DNA of 64,000 nucleotides from Gracilibacillus ureilyticus (lineage in GTDB: Bacteria > Bacillota > Bacilli > Bacillales > Amphibacillaceae), in contig NZ_FOGL01000004.1 of assembly GCF_900111195.1 (NCBI RefSeq), forward strand, positions 62,001 through 126,000, read 5' to 3'. Every line of letters begins with the position of its first letter. Within the stretch, counting starts at the first letter, position 1. Of the stretch, positions 1 through 9,474 are shown in pieces. Both the position numbers and the translations under genes were made by a program. The notes beneath the pieces were generated by a model. It was given only the letters and a program-made list of their open reading frames with translations, was not told the origin of the DNA and ran no database searches.

Positions 1-755
1 TAGCCCGAATTGTACCAGTCTGAACTTTCCGGTACATCCGTCTGATCTCCCCATATTTGCGGGGATGCCGGAGGCAAATCTGCATACCAGTCATAGAAAC
101 TTAGCATTGGACCACCTAGTAGTGACATAAACCGGCTTCCTGCTGCATGACTGACCATCGACATTGCAGGAATTGGTGAAAAGCCAATATTACGGTCTGA
201 CCCATATTTCATTGTTGTGTAGAGAACAGAGGCTGCTACTAGTTGTGTAACCTCCTGCCAATCAGAACGAACAAGGCCGCCTTTTCCTCTTGCTTGTTTA
301 TAGCTCCGTGCTTTTTCCGGATCTTCGACAATGCTTTTCCATGCTTCCATAGGATTTGAATAATGCTTTAATGCTTCACGCCACAGATACAGCAGTTTTT
401 TTCTTACATATGGGTACTTCACGCGGAGCGGGCTGTAGATATACCATGAAAAACTCGCACCTCTCGGACAGCCTCTCGGTTCAAAATCCGGCATATCCGG
501 GCCTGTAGAAGGATAGTCCAATGATTGACCTTCCCATGTTACTATTCCGTCCTTCACATATATATTCCAGCTGCATGAACCGGTACAGTTTACGCCATGT
601 GTAGAGCGGATTACCTTATCATGCTGCCACCTTCTTCTGTACACATTTTCCCAATCACGGTCCCCTTCCTGCAGCTGACTGTGATTGTTCGAATATTTTT
701 CTTTTGGTTTCAAGTAATTCATTCTTTGCCATAATGGAGATTTTTTCTTTGGCAT
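1..755 (-). CDS. narG: Respiratory nitrate reductase alpha subunit NarG, N-terminal part (cut by window edge)
   Basis: About 251 N-terminal residues are visible and the gene runs off the left edge. NarG is the molybdenum (Mo-bisMGD) subunit of the membrane-bound NarGHI complex that reduces nitrate to nitrite with electrons from menaquinol. The FS0 iron-sulfur ligand set is present: HGVNC, then GSCSW, then RGCPRG, i.e. one His and three Cys. The ATG at 753-755 is preceded by GGAGGG at 7-nt spacing; an out-of-frame ATG in that spacer is ignored. A promoter with a perfect Fnr box lies upstream. No Tat signal is expected, as NarG faces the cytoplasm. The family call is very secure; only the C-terminal part is unseen. 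Confidence 0.95.
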   Translation of the reverse strand, partial: MPKKKSPLWQRMNYLKPKEKYSNNHSQLQEGDRDWENVYRRRWQHDKVIRSTHGVNCTGSCSWNIYVKDGIVTWEGQSLDYPSTGPDMPDFEPRGCPRGASFSWYIYSPLRVKYPYVRKKLLYLWREALKHYSNPMEAWKSIVEDPEKARSYKQARGKGGLVRSDWQEVTQLVAASVLYTTMKYGSDRNIGFSPIPAMSMVSHAAGSRFMSLLGGPMLSFYDWYADLPPASPQIWGDQTDVPESSDWYNSG

Positions 756-795
756 GTGTCATCCCTCCATGTTCCCAATCTGATTTCTTATGTTC

Positions 796-838
796 ATTAA
801 ATCACGAACTGCAAAAGTTTGTTGTGAACTAAATCACA
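796..838 (-). promoter_or_regulatory. Fnr-activated promoter of narG
   Basis: TGTGAACTAAATCACA at 823-838 matches the B. subtilis Fnr consensus TGTGA-N6-TCACA in all ten defined positions. On the minus strand a -10-like TTTAAT (796-801) lies about 32 bp from the palindrome centre, the geometry of a class II activator site centred near -41. This implies induction of narG at low oxygen. Confidence 0.8.
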
Positions 839-884
839 CATACCATTACATGACTCCATCCAAAAATGAAACATAATATGCAAC

Positions 885-922
885 ATAAAAAAACCGCTAA
901 TCCATTGTATTGATTAGCGGTT
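885..922 (-). terminator. Rho-independent terminator of the MHYT-EAL gene
   Basis: Perfect 11-bp inverted repeat AACCGCTAATC/GATTAGCGGTT (892-902 and 912-922) with a 9-nt loop, followed in the minus direction by a run of T. The stop codon TAA (914-916) of the upstream gene lies inside the stem. Confidence 0.9.
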
Positions 923-3265
923 CTGATTTGATACATATTCGGTTAATTTCTTTGGTTCCAACGGTTTGGAATAATAATAACCCTGAATCAGATCACACTG
1001 ATTTTGTTCCAGCCACCCCAGCTGCTCTTCCTGTTCTACTCCCTCCATCAGTACTTTCATATTGAGGTTATGACCTAACTGAATAATAGAACGCAGAATT
1101 GCCTGCTGATTCGAATCACTTAATAAGTCATTAATAAAAGAACGGTCAATTTTCAGCTTATTAACAGGCAATTCTTTTAAATGCTCAAAAGAGGAATACC
1201 CTGTGCCGAAGTCATCCAAAGATAAACTGATTCCCATTTCAGACAATGTATCAAGTTTATCTTTAAGCGATTTATGATAATTTAGTGACGAAGATTCCGT
1301 TATTTCCAGTTCCAGATAATGTGCATTCATCTCTGTTTCGGAAAGTATCTTTTTAACTGTAGAAATAAAAAGGTCATGAGCTAATTGGACGGCAGAAACG
1401 TTGATAGCGATTCTTGTCAATGGTTGATCATTCTCTTTCCATTCTCCCCATTGCAGACATGCTTCTCGCACAACCCAAGCTCCCAGTTCATTGATAAAAC
1501 CAGTTTCCTCAGCAATCGGGATAAACTCTGCCGGGGAAATAAACCCATACTTCTTGCTATTCCAGCGTATTAATGTCTCAACACTGGCCACCTTGCCGGT
1601 TTGAACGCAAATAATTGGTTGATAAACCAGGTAAAATTCTTGATCTTTCATTGCTTGCATCATTGCATTTTCGAGCAGAATTTTTCGATTCGTATTTTCG
1701 AGCATCGATTTTTCGAAGATGGTATATTGATTTTTGCTTCTTTGACTAGATTCCAGCATCGCTAAGTTTGCAAAATAAACCAGTGTTCCCATCCTGTCTG
1801 TATGAACCGGATAGTTACTGATCCCTATATTTACGGCAAGACTAAAGGTTCCCTGCCTCATTTGAAAAGGTAAGGTTAGCCGATGCAGCAGACTTTCAGC
1901 TAGTTCGAGTATATCATTTTTTTTCGCATGAAGAACAAATACAAGAAAACTGCGATTTTCATAATGGATGATAGTGTTCTGTGCCGAACACTCCATCTTT
2001 ATTCTGTTTGCGATTAGGCGAATAAAGTTATCTCCCTCAAATGCACCCGAATCTCCTGCAGAAAACCGCAAACGGTGTGTATGCACATATAGGCAGGTAA
2101 TATTACTCTGCTGCTCGTTTTTCCATTGTTTCATTTGATCTTCCAGTATATTCCTGTTTGGCAGGTTCGTTATCTGATTATAATAAGCCATTTTATGTAT
2201 AAGCAGCTCTGCCTCTTTCTTTTCCGTATTATTCCGGAAATACCATAGATACTGTATTTCATCATCTAGTTGAACAAGCACTTTGCTTACCTCAATAAAA
2301 TACTTTTTATATTCAAATTCACGGACTTCAAAAGACTCCATCTGATCCAGCGGGAAAGGGAAGTTTTTATGCAGCTGTTTATTACTGACAGTCAATTGCA
2401 ATAAGTCAACTAACTTTTTAAAAGTCAGATTTGCCTTTATTATATTGTTATAAGGATCTGTTAAGACGATGCCGACAATGCTCGAATGAATCAAGGTTTC
2501 CTGTAGATTCAATGTCTTGCGGATAGCTTTCTGATAGAAGATAAAAACGAATACAATAAAGAATAGGATAAAGGTAAATATGATAACGAACCATTGAAAA
2601 ACATCAATGTTTACTAAACTATCATTATCCGTAAGTACATTAGAAGAGTCATAGTGAAAAGTTGCCGCTGCCATGCCAGTATAGTGCATACTTGTTATTG
2701 CCACTGCCATTAAAATGGAGAACCCCCATCGTCTCCTGTTGATGACAGTTGCTGACACGTCCGGTATAATAAAACCAGTCAATAATGCGAAGATCGAAGC
2801 AGTAATCGCAATAACTGCCGAAAAGCTCACAAAAAGCGGATCATAAGTGATATGAACTAATTTCAATGCCTCCATACCGATATAGTGCATCCCCGCAATT
2901 CCCGCACCCATCAGTATTCCAGCAGAAAACAGTGCTGCAATTCTTACCTTCATAAAAGTAATCAGATAAAAACCGGCTATACAGGAAGCAATGGCAATAA
3001 TAACTGAATAAAATACAATCCATGTATCGTAATATACTGGCTCTGCAAATTGATAGGAAATCATGGCAATAAAGTGCATGGACCAGATTCCAATACCTAA
3101 TACCGCCCCGCCCGTCAGTAACCAGACATGTTTGATAAAACCGGTTGTTGATTTAATCTGTTGTGCCAGATCAATAGAAGCAAAAGATGCTATAAATGCA
3201 ATAAGAAATGATAGAACAACAAAAAATATATTATGATCTGTATGAAAGAAATGAGCTATATTCAT
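914..3265 (-). CDS. MHYT-sensor / degenerate GGDEF / EAL cyclic-di-GMP phosphodiesterase (YkoW-like layout)
   Basis: 783 aa. The N-terminal half is a seven-helix MHYT sensor with motifs at about residues 63 (MHFIAM), 126 (MHYIGM) and 194 (MHYTGM), a proposed copper-binding sensor for O2, CO or NO. A short PAS-like linker and a GGDEF domain follow. The GGDEF domain is degenerate: the signature region reads YENRSF, so it should not make c-di-GMP. The C-terminal EAL domain has ETL in place of EAL (about residue 561) but keeps EITESS, DDFGTGYSS and KIDRSF, so phosphodiesterase activity is plausible. B. subtilis YkoW has a similar MHYT-PAS-GGDEF-EAL layout. First of several c-di-GMP genes on this strand, with its own terminator. 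Confidence 0.9.
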   Translation of the reverse strand: MNIAHFFHTDHNIFFVVLSFLIAFIASFASIDLAQQIKSTTGFIKHVWLLTGGAVLGIGIWSMHFIAMISYQFAEPVYYDTWIVFYSVIIAIASCIAGFYLITFMKVRIAALFSAGILMGAGIAGMHYIGMEALKLVHITYDPLFVSFSAVIAITASIFALLTGFIIPDVSATVINRRRWGFSILMAVAITSMHYTGMAAATFHYDSSNVLTDNDSLVNIDVFQWFVIIFTFILFFIVFVFIFYQKAIRKTLNLQETLIHSSIVGIVLTDPYNNIIKANLTFKKLVDLLQLTVSNKQLHKNFPFPLDQMESFEVREFEYKKYFIEVSKVLVQLDDEIQYLWYFRNNTEKKEAELLIHKMAYYNQITNLPNRNILEDQMKQWKNEQQSNITCLYVHTHRLRFSAGDSGAFEGDNFIRLIANRIKMECSAQNTIIHYENRSFLVFVLHAKKNDILELAESLLHRLTLPFQMRQGTFSLAVNIGISNYPVHTDRMGTLVYFANLAMLESSQRSKNQYTIFEKSMLENTNRKILLENAMMQAMKDQEFYLVYQPIICVQTGKVASVETLIRWNSKKYGFISPAEFIPIAEETGFINELGAWVVREACLQWGEWKENDQPLTRIAINVSAVQLAHDLFISTVKKILSETEMNAHYLELEITESSSLNYHKSLKDKLDTLSEMGISLSLDDFGTGYSSFEHLKELPVNKLKIDRSFINDLLSDSNQQAILRSIIQLGHNLNMKVLMEGVEQEEQLGWLEQNQCDLIQGYYYSKPLEPKKLTEYVSNQNR

Positions 3266-3307
3266 ACTCTCCCCACCTGTTAATTAATTTAAAAAGGTTA
3301 ATAGACC

Positions 3308-3368
3308 CGTAAATCCGGAATGCGGACTTTCTAATATATGTTAGACTTTAGCTCAGTGAGGATTTACG
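3308..3368 (-). other. Long inverted repeat in the leader of the MHYT-EAL gene
   Basis: CGTAAATCC (3308-3316) pairs perfectly with GGATTTACG (3360-3368). Adjoining copies of GGAAT/GCGG and ATTCCGC could form alternative pairings. It lies in the 263-bp gene-free stretch before the ATG, so it would be in the 5' leader. I do not recognise a known riboswitch class. Confidence 0.45.
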
Positions 3369-3490
3369 ATTCCGCAAAAAGCATTAGCGAAACTTATAAG
3401 AGATGAACATACCTGCTTTAGACAGGATCCAAAAGGGTCTTTTCTACTATATTACATAATTAATTTTTTGTCGAATTTGATAGAGAAATA

Positions 3491-3523
3491 GCAGACAGTC
3501 CCGATTTTTGATGAACTGTCTGC
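3491..3523 (-). terminator. Hairpin after the PEP-binding protein gene
   Basis: GCAGACAGT/ACTGTCTGC 9-bp stem with a 15-nt loop, directly after the stop codon of the upstream gene. There is no long T run, so it may be a weak terminator or a 3'-end stabiliser. Confidence 0.5.
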
Positions 3524-3528
3524 CAATG

Positions 3529-6087
3529 TTATTTACATAACAATCTTTGATTGACTATTTCTGATAATAATTCCATATCCGGCGTTTTACATATATGGAT
3601 CGTTTCACTCCAGTTTTCTGTGTTAACGGCAAAATTCCCCAATAAATTTTCGTTGTTCATAATATAATCAGGATGGAACCTGACATTTTTATCCCCATCA
3701 AATAATGCAGCATAGAATATATCAGACTCAACAATATCCTGAAAGAAGTGGCTGCCATAAGATAGCTCCGGCATGAACCCTTTTGCCTGGGAGGCTATTT
3801 CACAGATGGCACTAACATGCTGGATTTCCGAGAAGTGAACCGGAACACCTAATGAAGGAGTAGATGTTCCCCATCTGCCAGGTCCGACAAGGAAAATATT
3901 CTTATCTTTCAGCTGTCTTGTGACTTTACCAATTATTCTTGCAACACTATATTTATTCTTCTCGTTTAATGCTAAATATTGATCCATATCCACATAGATA
4001 ACATAATCAACTGGTAATCGAATGTTGCCACCCATAAAGTTTCCATTCGTTTGAATAAAACACGGTTCCTCTTTTGGCAGTATGGGAATATCCACTGATT
4101 TACCAAGACCCTTTGTTTGCAATGGACGGCATTGTACGATGTTAATCTTAAAATCATCCTTCGAGCGAAAATTAGCAGTAAATTCCACATCGACCGGATA
4201 ATCATACACTCTGGAAATTTCAGCAAGCATATCTTTCATCACTTTCGGAAAAGCAGTATGTTTCAATAAATTTTTAAAATCAAGAATATATGGTGTCGGC
4301 ATATTCCGGTAACCAAGCTCCTTTAATCGAAAGGCGGTTTCCGTATCAATTGACGCAAACAGATTTCGTTCAACGTCCCAAACATGCGAAATGGCTTCAT
4401 CAAGCTTTACACTTGTTAATTTGTTTGCAGAAATCGATAAAACATCCACTCCATGCTGGGAGAATTTTTTCTCATCTTCCATATGCATTAATGGCTTTCT
4501 TGTCGGCTGATCTAATGTAATGATTTTTGCATAATCATCCACTGTTCTGTCTACAGCTCTTGTACCTAACCCAAAAACTAAACGAATCATTCCAGCATCC
4601 ATATCCACATTTTTATCCCATACATACAAATTAGAAGAATTCCCCACACCTGCAACGTGTGGAAAGAAATTATCAGAATAATGGTCACCAGAAACCCGCT
4701 GAATTAATATTGCCATTTGCTCATCTTTCTCAAACAGTCCTCTGTTCATTCTGTATTCCAGTGCATCCTCATTCATTGTACTTGCATAAACCGTACGAAT
4801 GGCATTCTCCAATTGTTCATACCGCTCCTCAGGACTTCCCTGGTTGACACAAAAAACACTATCATACTTACCAGCAAATGCATTACCAAAGTTATCTTCT
4901 AACAAAGAACTCGACCTGACAATAATTGGCGATTGACCGAAATATTCCAATACCTGAATAAACTGTTCTTTAATATTGGCTGGAAATTTCCCTGTTAAAA
5001 TCTTTTCTTTTAATTCTTTTGCATACTGGTAATACCCTTCCTTAGTTTTTTGCTTCACCCGTAATTTCCACCAGCCATTTTGAACAATATATGTGTAGAA
5101 AATATCTGACCCTATATAAAAAGAATCGTGGGTCTCCATATACTTACTGAACCGGTTGCCTCTATCACAACTTAATATCTTTCTAGCTAGCAGCATTCCA
5201 ACACTTTTCCCACCGATAAAACCAGTTCCAACTTCCCTTGAGGCAATTCTTAGAATATCTTCCAAAGTAAAATACTGGTTACACAGGTCATACATTTTAG
5301 ATTTTTCGCCTATAAGAAGTGACATTAGTTTCTGTTTAATATCTTCCTGTTCTTCGATACTTTCGTTTAATGCATCTTTTGCTTTTGCAAAAATAACATC
5401 CCAATTGTCCATTCTTTCTTCTACAAGATTAACATTTGCAAAAAGGCTGGATGCTTCCGAACTGGCGGTTATACTCTTTACATTGCTACCTTCAATCAAA
5501 TGTGGAAAAAACATTGTCGGGGAATATCGCTGCCATACTTTTAATGGGTGAATATACCTTTTCCCTTCCACTTCATATAAATCAAGCAACACCTGTGTTG
5601 TTTCCCGAATTCCAGCAATGGTACTGTATGTATGAACATTGCGAGTAATAGCAAAATAGGCTACCGTGTCCAGCTCGAACAAATACGGACAGCAAACTTT
5701 GAAAAAGTTACCGATCATTAAATCTGAATTCCAACTTGATAAAAGATCTGTTAAGTTATCGAAAATATAGAATGTTTTATAACCTTCCTTTTCAATCAGA
5801 CGATGGATCTCAGTTGCAAAGCTTTCAAATCCCTTCTTTGCATCAACTTCGTAAACCTTAATATTGTTGTTAGTTTCGATGAGTTTTCTATGCTGCCCAA
5901 AACGGACATATATAATCTTCCGGTTGTCTTTTATTGCTTTATTTACGAATGGGGTAATAATTCCCTTGTAGGAATCCACATCTTCGACTTGCCACACGAC
6001 ATTATCACCTAAACGCAGTGAATCGATCGTTTCATCAAATCCGCTCATACCTGTCGAGACTTTCAGTTGCATCTCCATTTGAATCAC
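3529..6087 (-). CDS. PEP/pyruvate-binding (PPDK N-terminal domain) protein with RecA/KaiC-like N-terminus
   Basis: 852 aa. Residues about 10-215 resemble a RecA/KaiC fold (TGMSGFDETI start), but the usual Walker A loop is replaced by EDVDSYKG, so ATP binding there is doubtful. From about residue 285 to the end it is a pyruvate phosphate dikinase/PEP synthase N-terminal domain: GGKSVGMLLA, PIIVRSSSLLEDN, AGKYDSVF and IQRVSGD. The phosphohistidine swivel domain and the C-terminal PEP barrel of true PpsA/PpdK are absent, so full PEP synthase activity is unlikely. Such proteins are often annotated only as PEP/pyruvate-binding. It lies alone between c-di-GMP genes. Function unknown. Confidence 0.75.
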   Translation of the reverse strand: MIQMEMQLKVSTGMSGFDETIDSLRLGDNVVWQVEDVDSYKGIITPFVNKAIKDNRKIIYVRFGQHRKLIETNNNIKVYEVDAKKGFESFATEIHRLIEKEGYKTFYIFDNLTDLLSSWNSDLMIGNFFKVCCPYLFELDTVAYFAITRNVHTYSTIAGIRETTQVLLDLYEVEGKRYIHPLKVWQRYSPTMFFPHLIEGSNVKSITASSEASSLFANVNLVEERMDNWDVIFAKAKDALNESIEEQEDIKQKLMSLLIGEKSKMYDLCNQYFTLEDILRIASREVGTGFIGGKSVGMLLARKILSCDRGNRFSKYMETHDSFYIGSDIFYTYIVQNGWWKLRVKQKTKEGYYQYAKELKEKILTGKFPANIKEQFIQVLEYFGQSPIIVRSSSLLEDNFGNAFAGKYDSVFCVNQGSPEERYEQLENAIRTVYASTMNEDALEYRMNRGLFEKDEQMAILIQRVSGDHYSDNFFPHVAGVGNSSNLYVWDKNVDMDAGMIRLVFGLGTRAVDRTVDDYAKIITLDQPTRKPLMHMEDEKKFSQHGVDVLSISANKLTSVKLDEAISHVWDVERNLFASIDTETAFRLKELGYRNMPTPYILDFKNLLKHTAFPKVMKDMLAEISRVYDYPVDVEFTANFRSKDDFKINIVQCRPLQTKGLGKSVDIPILPKEEPCFIQTNGNFMGGNIRLPVDYVIYVDMDQYLALNEKNKYSVARIIGKVTRQLKDKNIFLVGPGRWGTSTPSLGVPVHFSEIQHVSAICEIASQAKGFMPELSYGSHFFQDIVESDIFYAALFDGDKNVRFHPDYIMNNENLLGNFAVNTENWSETIHICKTPDMELLSEIVNQRLLCK

Positions 6088-6177
6088 CAGCCTAAAGGAA
6101 TAGTATATATATAATTATAACATCATTTATTGATAAACCTATTCCATTTTGATATTGTTGTTATATTTCATTGACAT

Positions 6178-6211
6178 AAAAAACAGCACAACGGAAAATT
6201 CCGTCATGCTG
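6178..6211 (-). terminator. Terminator of the GGDEF-SBP operon
   Basis: Imperfect stem (CAGCATGACGGAA/TTCCGTTGTGCTG on the minus strand, 6184-6211), followed in the minus direction by a T run (6178-6183). It lies 10 bp after the stop of the solute-binding protein gene. Confidence 0.85.
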
Positions 6212-6220
6212 GTGATCTTC

Positions 6221-7495
6221 TTAATTATCAGCAATATAATTTTGTAATGCTTTTTGATCTTGCCTTATTTGTTCGATAACATTCTCATGAACAGATTGGA
6301 CGGAATAGTCAGTAATTTTCTCACCGTTTTGAAAATTTTTCAGTGCTAATTCCCATAATTGACGGATTTCCTGATCAATCATGCTTGGTTTACCCGGGAT
6401 TTCTTTTTCTACCTGATTCCATAATACTGGCTGTAAATCATCATTAGCAAAAAACGGATCATTTAATGGATACTGATACATGCCCAGCATATCATTTGAA
6501 ACCTGTTTTGCAAATTCCCACGCAATTTCTTTATTAGTACTGTATGAAGAAACAGCAATAGACATACTTGACTTACGATCAATACCGGTTAAATTAAATG
6601 GTAAAGCTGCTACAGCCCACTTTCCTTTTTGTTCAGGTACCCAATTTGCCAGCTGTTCACTTAAATAACTAGCATGATATATCATAACCAATTCATTATT
6701 TCGAAGTGCTTCTTTTCCACGCTCATCCCAAATATTTAAGTATGGACTTAAGTTTTCTTCAGAAATACTAACTGCTGCTGAAATAACATCATCAAAAGGC
6801 GGCTGTTCACCAATATAATTATATTCTTCGTTAACAAAATTAGATGTTCTTAAAGCAAGCTCAACCAGCATTGGATCAGATTCAGCAATATAATGTCCTT
6901 CATTTGCTAATGTTCTCGCCATTCTCAGCCAATGTTCAGGCTTTTTCATATAATTGCTTAATGACGCCGGTTCAGACGGATAGCCATGTTGACTCAATAT
7001 GTCACTACGGTAATAGGTTACATATGGAAAAAACAAAAGCGGTACTGCGTGCATTTTGTCCTCATGGATATATTCATTTATTAATCCTTCCGGCCTTTTC
7101 GAAAGAAAATCTTCATCGAAATAAGGCTCATCAAGTAAGTTCTCCAGACCGCCAATTCCCTGGAATGCTCCTAACTGGTCATCAGGTATCACGAACAAAT
7201 CGGGCGTTTTTTCAGCAATAAGGCTATCAAGATACATACTGACAGCTCGATTTTTATCAATAACCTCTATCTCAATCTCAATGTCTGGATATTTCTCCTG
7301 AAATGCTGGTAAAGAATTTTGAAAAATATCACTTACTGTCCATATGACTAATTGATCACTTGCTTTGCCCGGCTCCTCATTTATAACAGGTTCTTTATAT
7401 AAATCGGATTCATCTAACAACTGAATATCAGGAGAAGCGCAGCTTACCAGTAAAAATATGCTAATAAAGAGAGGTATATAATATATTTTTTTCAT
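6221..7495 (-). CDS. Extracellular solute-binding lipoprotein (sugar ABC type 1 fold), coupled to a diguanylate cyclase
   Basis: 424 aa. A type II signal peptide ends in LLVSC (Cys at about residue 19), so it is a lipoprotein anchored outside the membrane. The mature region looks like the maltose-type substrate-binding family: DQLVIWTVSD start, PDIEIEIEVID, and TPDLFVIPDDQ. No permease or ATPase is adjacent. Instead its ATG overlaps by 4 bp the end of the upstream membrane GGDEF gene, so the two are translationally coupled. This suggests the protein presents a ligand, perhaps a sugar, to the sensor rather than feeding a transporter. Family secure; the ligand and role are inferred. Confidence 0.85.
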   Translation of the reverse strand: MKKIYYIPLFISIFLLVSCASPDIQLLDESDLYKEPVINEEPGKASDQLVIWTVSDIFQNSLPAFQEKYPDIEIEIEVIDKNRAVSMYLDSLIAEKTPDLFVIPDDQLGAFQGIGGLENLLDEPYFDEDFLSKRPEGLINEYIHEDKMHAVPLLFFPYVTYYRSDILSQHGYPSEPASLSNYMKKPEHWLRMARTLANEGHYIAESDPMLVELALRTSNFVNEEYNYIGEQPPFDDVISAAVSISEENLSPYLNIWDERGKEALRNNELVMIYHASYLSEQLANWVPEQKGKWAVAALPFNLTGIDRKSSMSIAVSSYSTNKEIAWEFAKQVSNDMLGMYQYPLNDPFFANDDLQPVLWNQVEKEIPGKPSMIDQEIRQLWELALKNFQNGEKITDYSVQSVHENVIEQIRQDQKALQNYIADN

Positions 7496-9348
7496 TCTTT
7501 TTCCCCCTCATAGACAGTAGTACTTTGGCTCTGGTGGTGACTGCTTTTTTGATTATACATTAATGTATCTGCCTGATGGAGTAATGTATCAATCGTTTTC
7601 CCATCTTCCGGAAATACACTAACTCCCATACTTGCACTAAACTCTACCGTTTTATTCTGAATTTTGATTGGATAATTTATAACTTCCAGTAATTTCTGGC
7701 GTACATCATTAATCTCGTTACAGGATGCTAAGTCTACAATAGAGACAAACTCGTCACCAGCAAGCCGGAACATTTTTGCATAAGGATTTTCTATCTCGAA
7801 ATTACGTAAACGTTCGGCAAATGTACGAAGCAAATCGTCCCCGCCACTGTGACCAAATGTATCATTAATATGTTTGAAGTTATCCAGGTCCAGAAATATT
7901 ACAGCAAACTTAGTTGGTGTATTTACTCTTTTCTCTAACTGTTCTTCCATAGTCTTGTAGAAATAATGTCTGTTTGGTAAGTTAGTCAATACATCATAAT
8001 GTGCCAGATGAAATAATTTCGCTTCAGATTCCATTAACCTGTTTGTTCGCTCTATCAACAACTGATTTTGGACTTCTGTCTGATAGAACATGGAACGGAG
8101 CTTTTCCGCAACAATTCTCACATTACCGATCAATTGTGAGAATTCCATTATACTAGTATCTTTCCAATCAATGGTTTGTTCGTTTCCAACTTTATTTGGA
8201 ATATCGCTAGTAATATTTGTTAATGTACCTAATGCTCTTGATAATATCTGGTTTGTAACTAATCCGAAAAATAAAGAGACAAATAAAACTATCAGACAAA
8301 GGAACAAATAAATCTTTAGATTTGATACTACTTCTGCAATCCCTTCCTCTAACGGGATTACGAGGTAAACTTCTTTCTCAAGAAATTTTGTTTTCCCTAT
8401 ATAATTAGCATTCGTCCAGTCCAACAGAACCGGTTTTTCTGTGGGAAACCAGATATAGTCATTCTGTTCAATTTTCATGATAGAACCTGTGCTGAACCGT
8501 TTGATATCATGTGCTCCTGCTGATAAAGAACCTGCCTCAATCCAAAAACCAAGATCCTCATTAAGTACATAAATACCCGCATTCTCATTTTCTGTGAACC
8601 TGTCCAGCTCCACTTTTAATCTGGCTTTTTCAATTTCAGAATCTAATGCATAATTCTTCAATTCAATTGAATCCATTTCTTCCGCTTTCGTTTGAAGGGT
8701 TTCTTCCAATTGAACTGTTTTTTGTTCCCATTGTTGAAACAAATCTTCTTCCAATGTTCTTGCATGAAAGAAGATGATCACTAGTATGGGAAGGATCGCT
8801 GCGAATATGAGTAAATAGGAAATGATTTGCCCAAAATGCAGTGGTTTTCGTTCTGTTACAAAACGATTGATAAACGGGATATATGGATAATAATCGCAAA
8901 ACATATCCGCAACTAGTGCCGCAAATATAATGCTGATCATTCCGATAAATATATTAAGTACTAGAATCTTACCAGAGATTTCAGTAAACGATCCAAAAGA
9001 AATTGCAAGCAGCATAATAATTATTAATAAAAAGGAATAGACAAAACTCCATGTAAACAGGTCTTTGCCTTTCTTTTTATACAAGCTTCCAATAACTAAT
9101 ACTTCTAATACACTCAGGAACACCCACATATCATGCTGATAAAAGATATATGTCACAACAGACATAAAAACAGTCGCAAATAAAGATGCCCTCAGCCCAA
9201 ATAATCTTATCATTGCCAAATATAAAAATGGCGCAAGGCTAACTGTTATTCCGAAAACAATTGTAAGTGGATAGAATTCCAACATTGAGATTAATAAAAG
9301 AAAGATGATATAACACAGATATTTATATTTGCTGCTCGCTTTAACCAT
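7492..9348 (-). CDS. Membrane-bound diguanylate cyclase (multi-TM, extracytoplasmic sensor, HAMP-like, GGDEF)
   Basis: 618 aa. Five or six hydrophobic segments fill residues 8-195. A polar extracytoplasmic region with a predicted coiled start (about 200-335) follows, then another membrane segment (about 345-370), a HAMP-like linker and a GGDEF domain (about 440-610). The signature reads RLAGDEF, an accepted active variant. Substrate-site residues LDNFKHINDTFGH are intact. The RxxD inhibitory I-site is missing. The GTP-to-c-di-GMP reaction is therefore likely active and not product-inhibited in the usual way. ATG preceded by AGGTGGGGAG. A small palindrome (CGTACA-N4-TGTACG, 9365-9380) lies in its leader. 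Operon with the downstream binding lipoprotein. Confidence 0.9.
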   Translation of the reverse strand: MVKASSKYKYLCYIIFLLLISMLEFYPLTIVFGITVSLAPFLYLAMIRLFGLRASLFATVFMSVVTYIFYQHDMWVFLSVLEVLVIGSLYKKKGKDLFTWSFVYSFLLIIIMLLAISFGSFTEISGKILVLNIFIGMISIIFAALVADMFCDYYPYIPFINRFVTERKPLHFGQIISYLLIFAAILPILVIIFFHARTLEEDLFQQWEQKTVQLEETLQTKAEEMDSIELKNYALDSEIEKARLKVELDRFTENENAGIYVLNEDLGFWIEAGSLSAGAHDIKRFSTGSIMKIEQNDYIWFPTEKPVLLDWTNANYIGKTKFLEKEVYLVIPLEEGIAEVVSNLKIYLFLCLIVLFVSLFFGLVTNQILSRALGTLTNITSDIPNKVGNEQTIDWKDTSIMEFSQLIGNVRIVAEKLRSMFYQTEVQNQLLIERTNRLMESEAKLFHLAHYDVLTNLPNRHYFYKTMEEQLEKRVNTPTKFAVIFLDLDNFKHINDTFGHSGGDDLLRTFAERLRNFEIENPYAKMFRLAGDEFVSIVDLASCNEINDVRQKLLEVINYPIKIQNKTVEFSASMGVSVFPEDGKTIDTLLHQADTLMYNQKSSHHQSQSTTVYEGEKE

Positions 9349-9474
9349 GATCTCCCCACCTAATCGTACATGACTGTACGCTTATCATTTCTAGTTTTTT
9401 TATCTATATTTGTATAAGGAAAATTTTATCAATATTTAACTCAGGAAAAAAGTTACATTAAAGGATTTTTCCTG

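Noticed and set aside
3266-3528. Cyclic-di-GMP riboswitch before the MHYT-EAL gene
   Set aside because: The conserved core sequences of the known c-di-GMP-I and -II classes are not found on the relevant strand.
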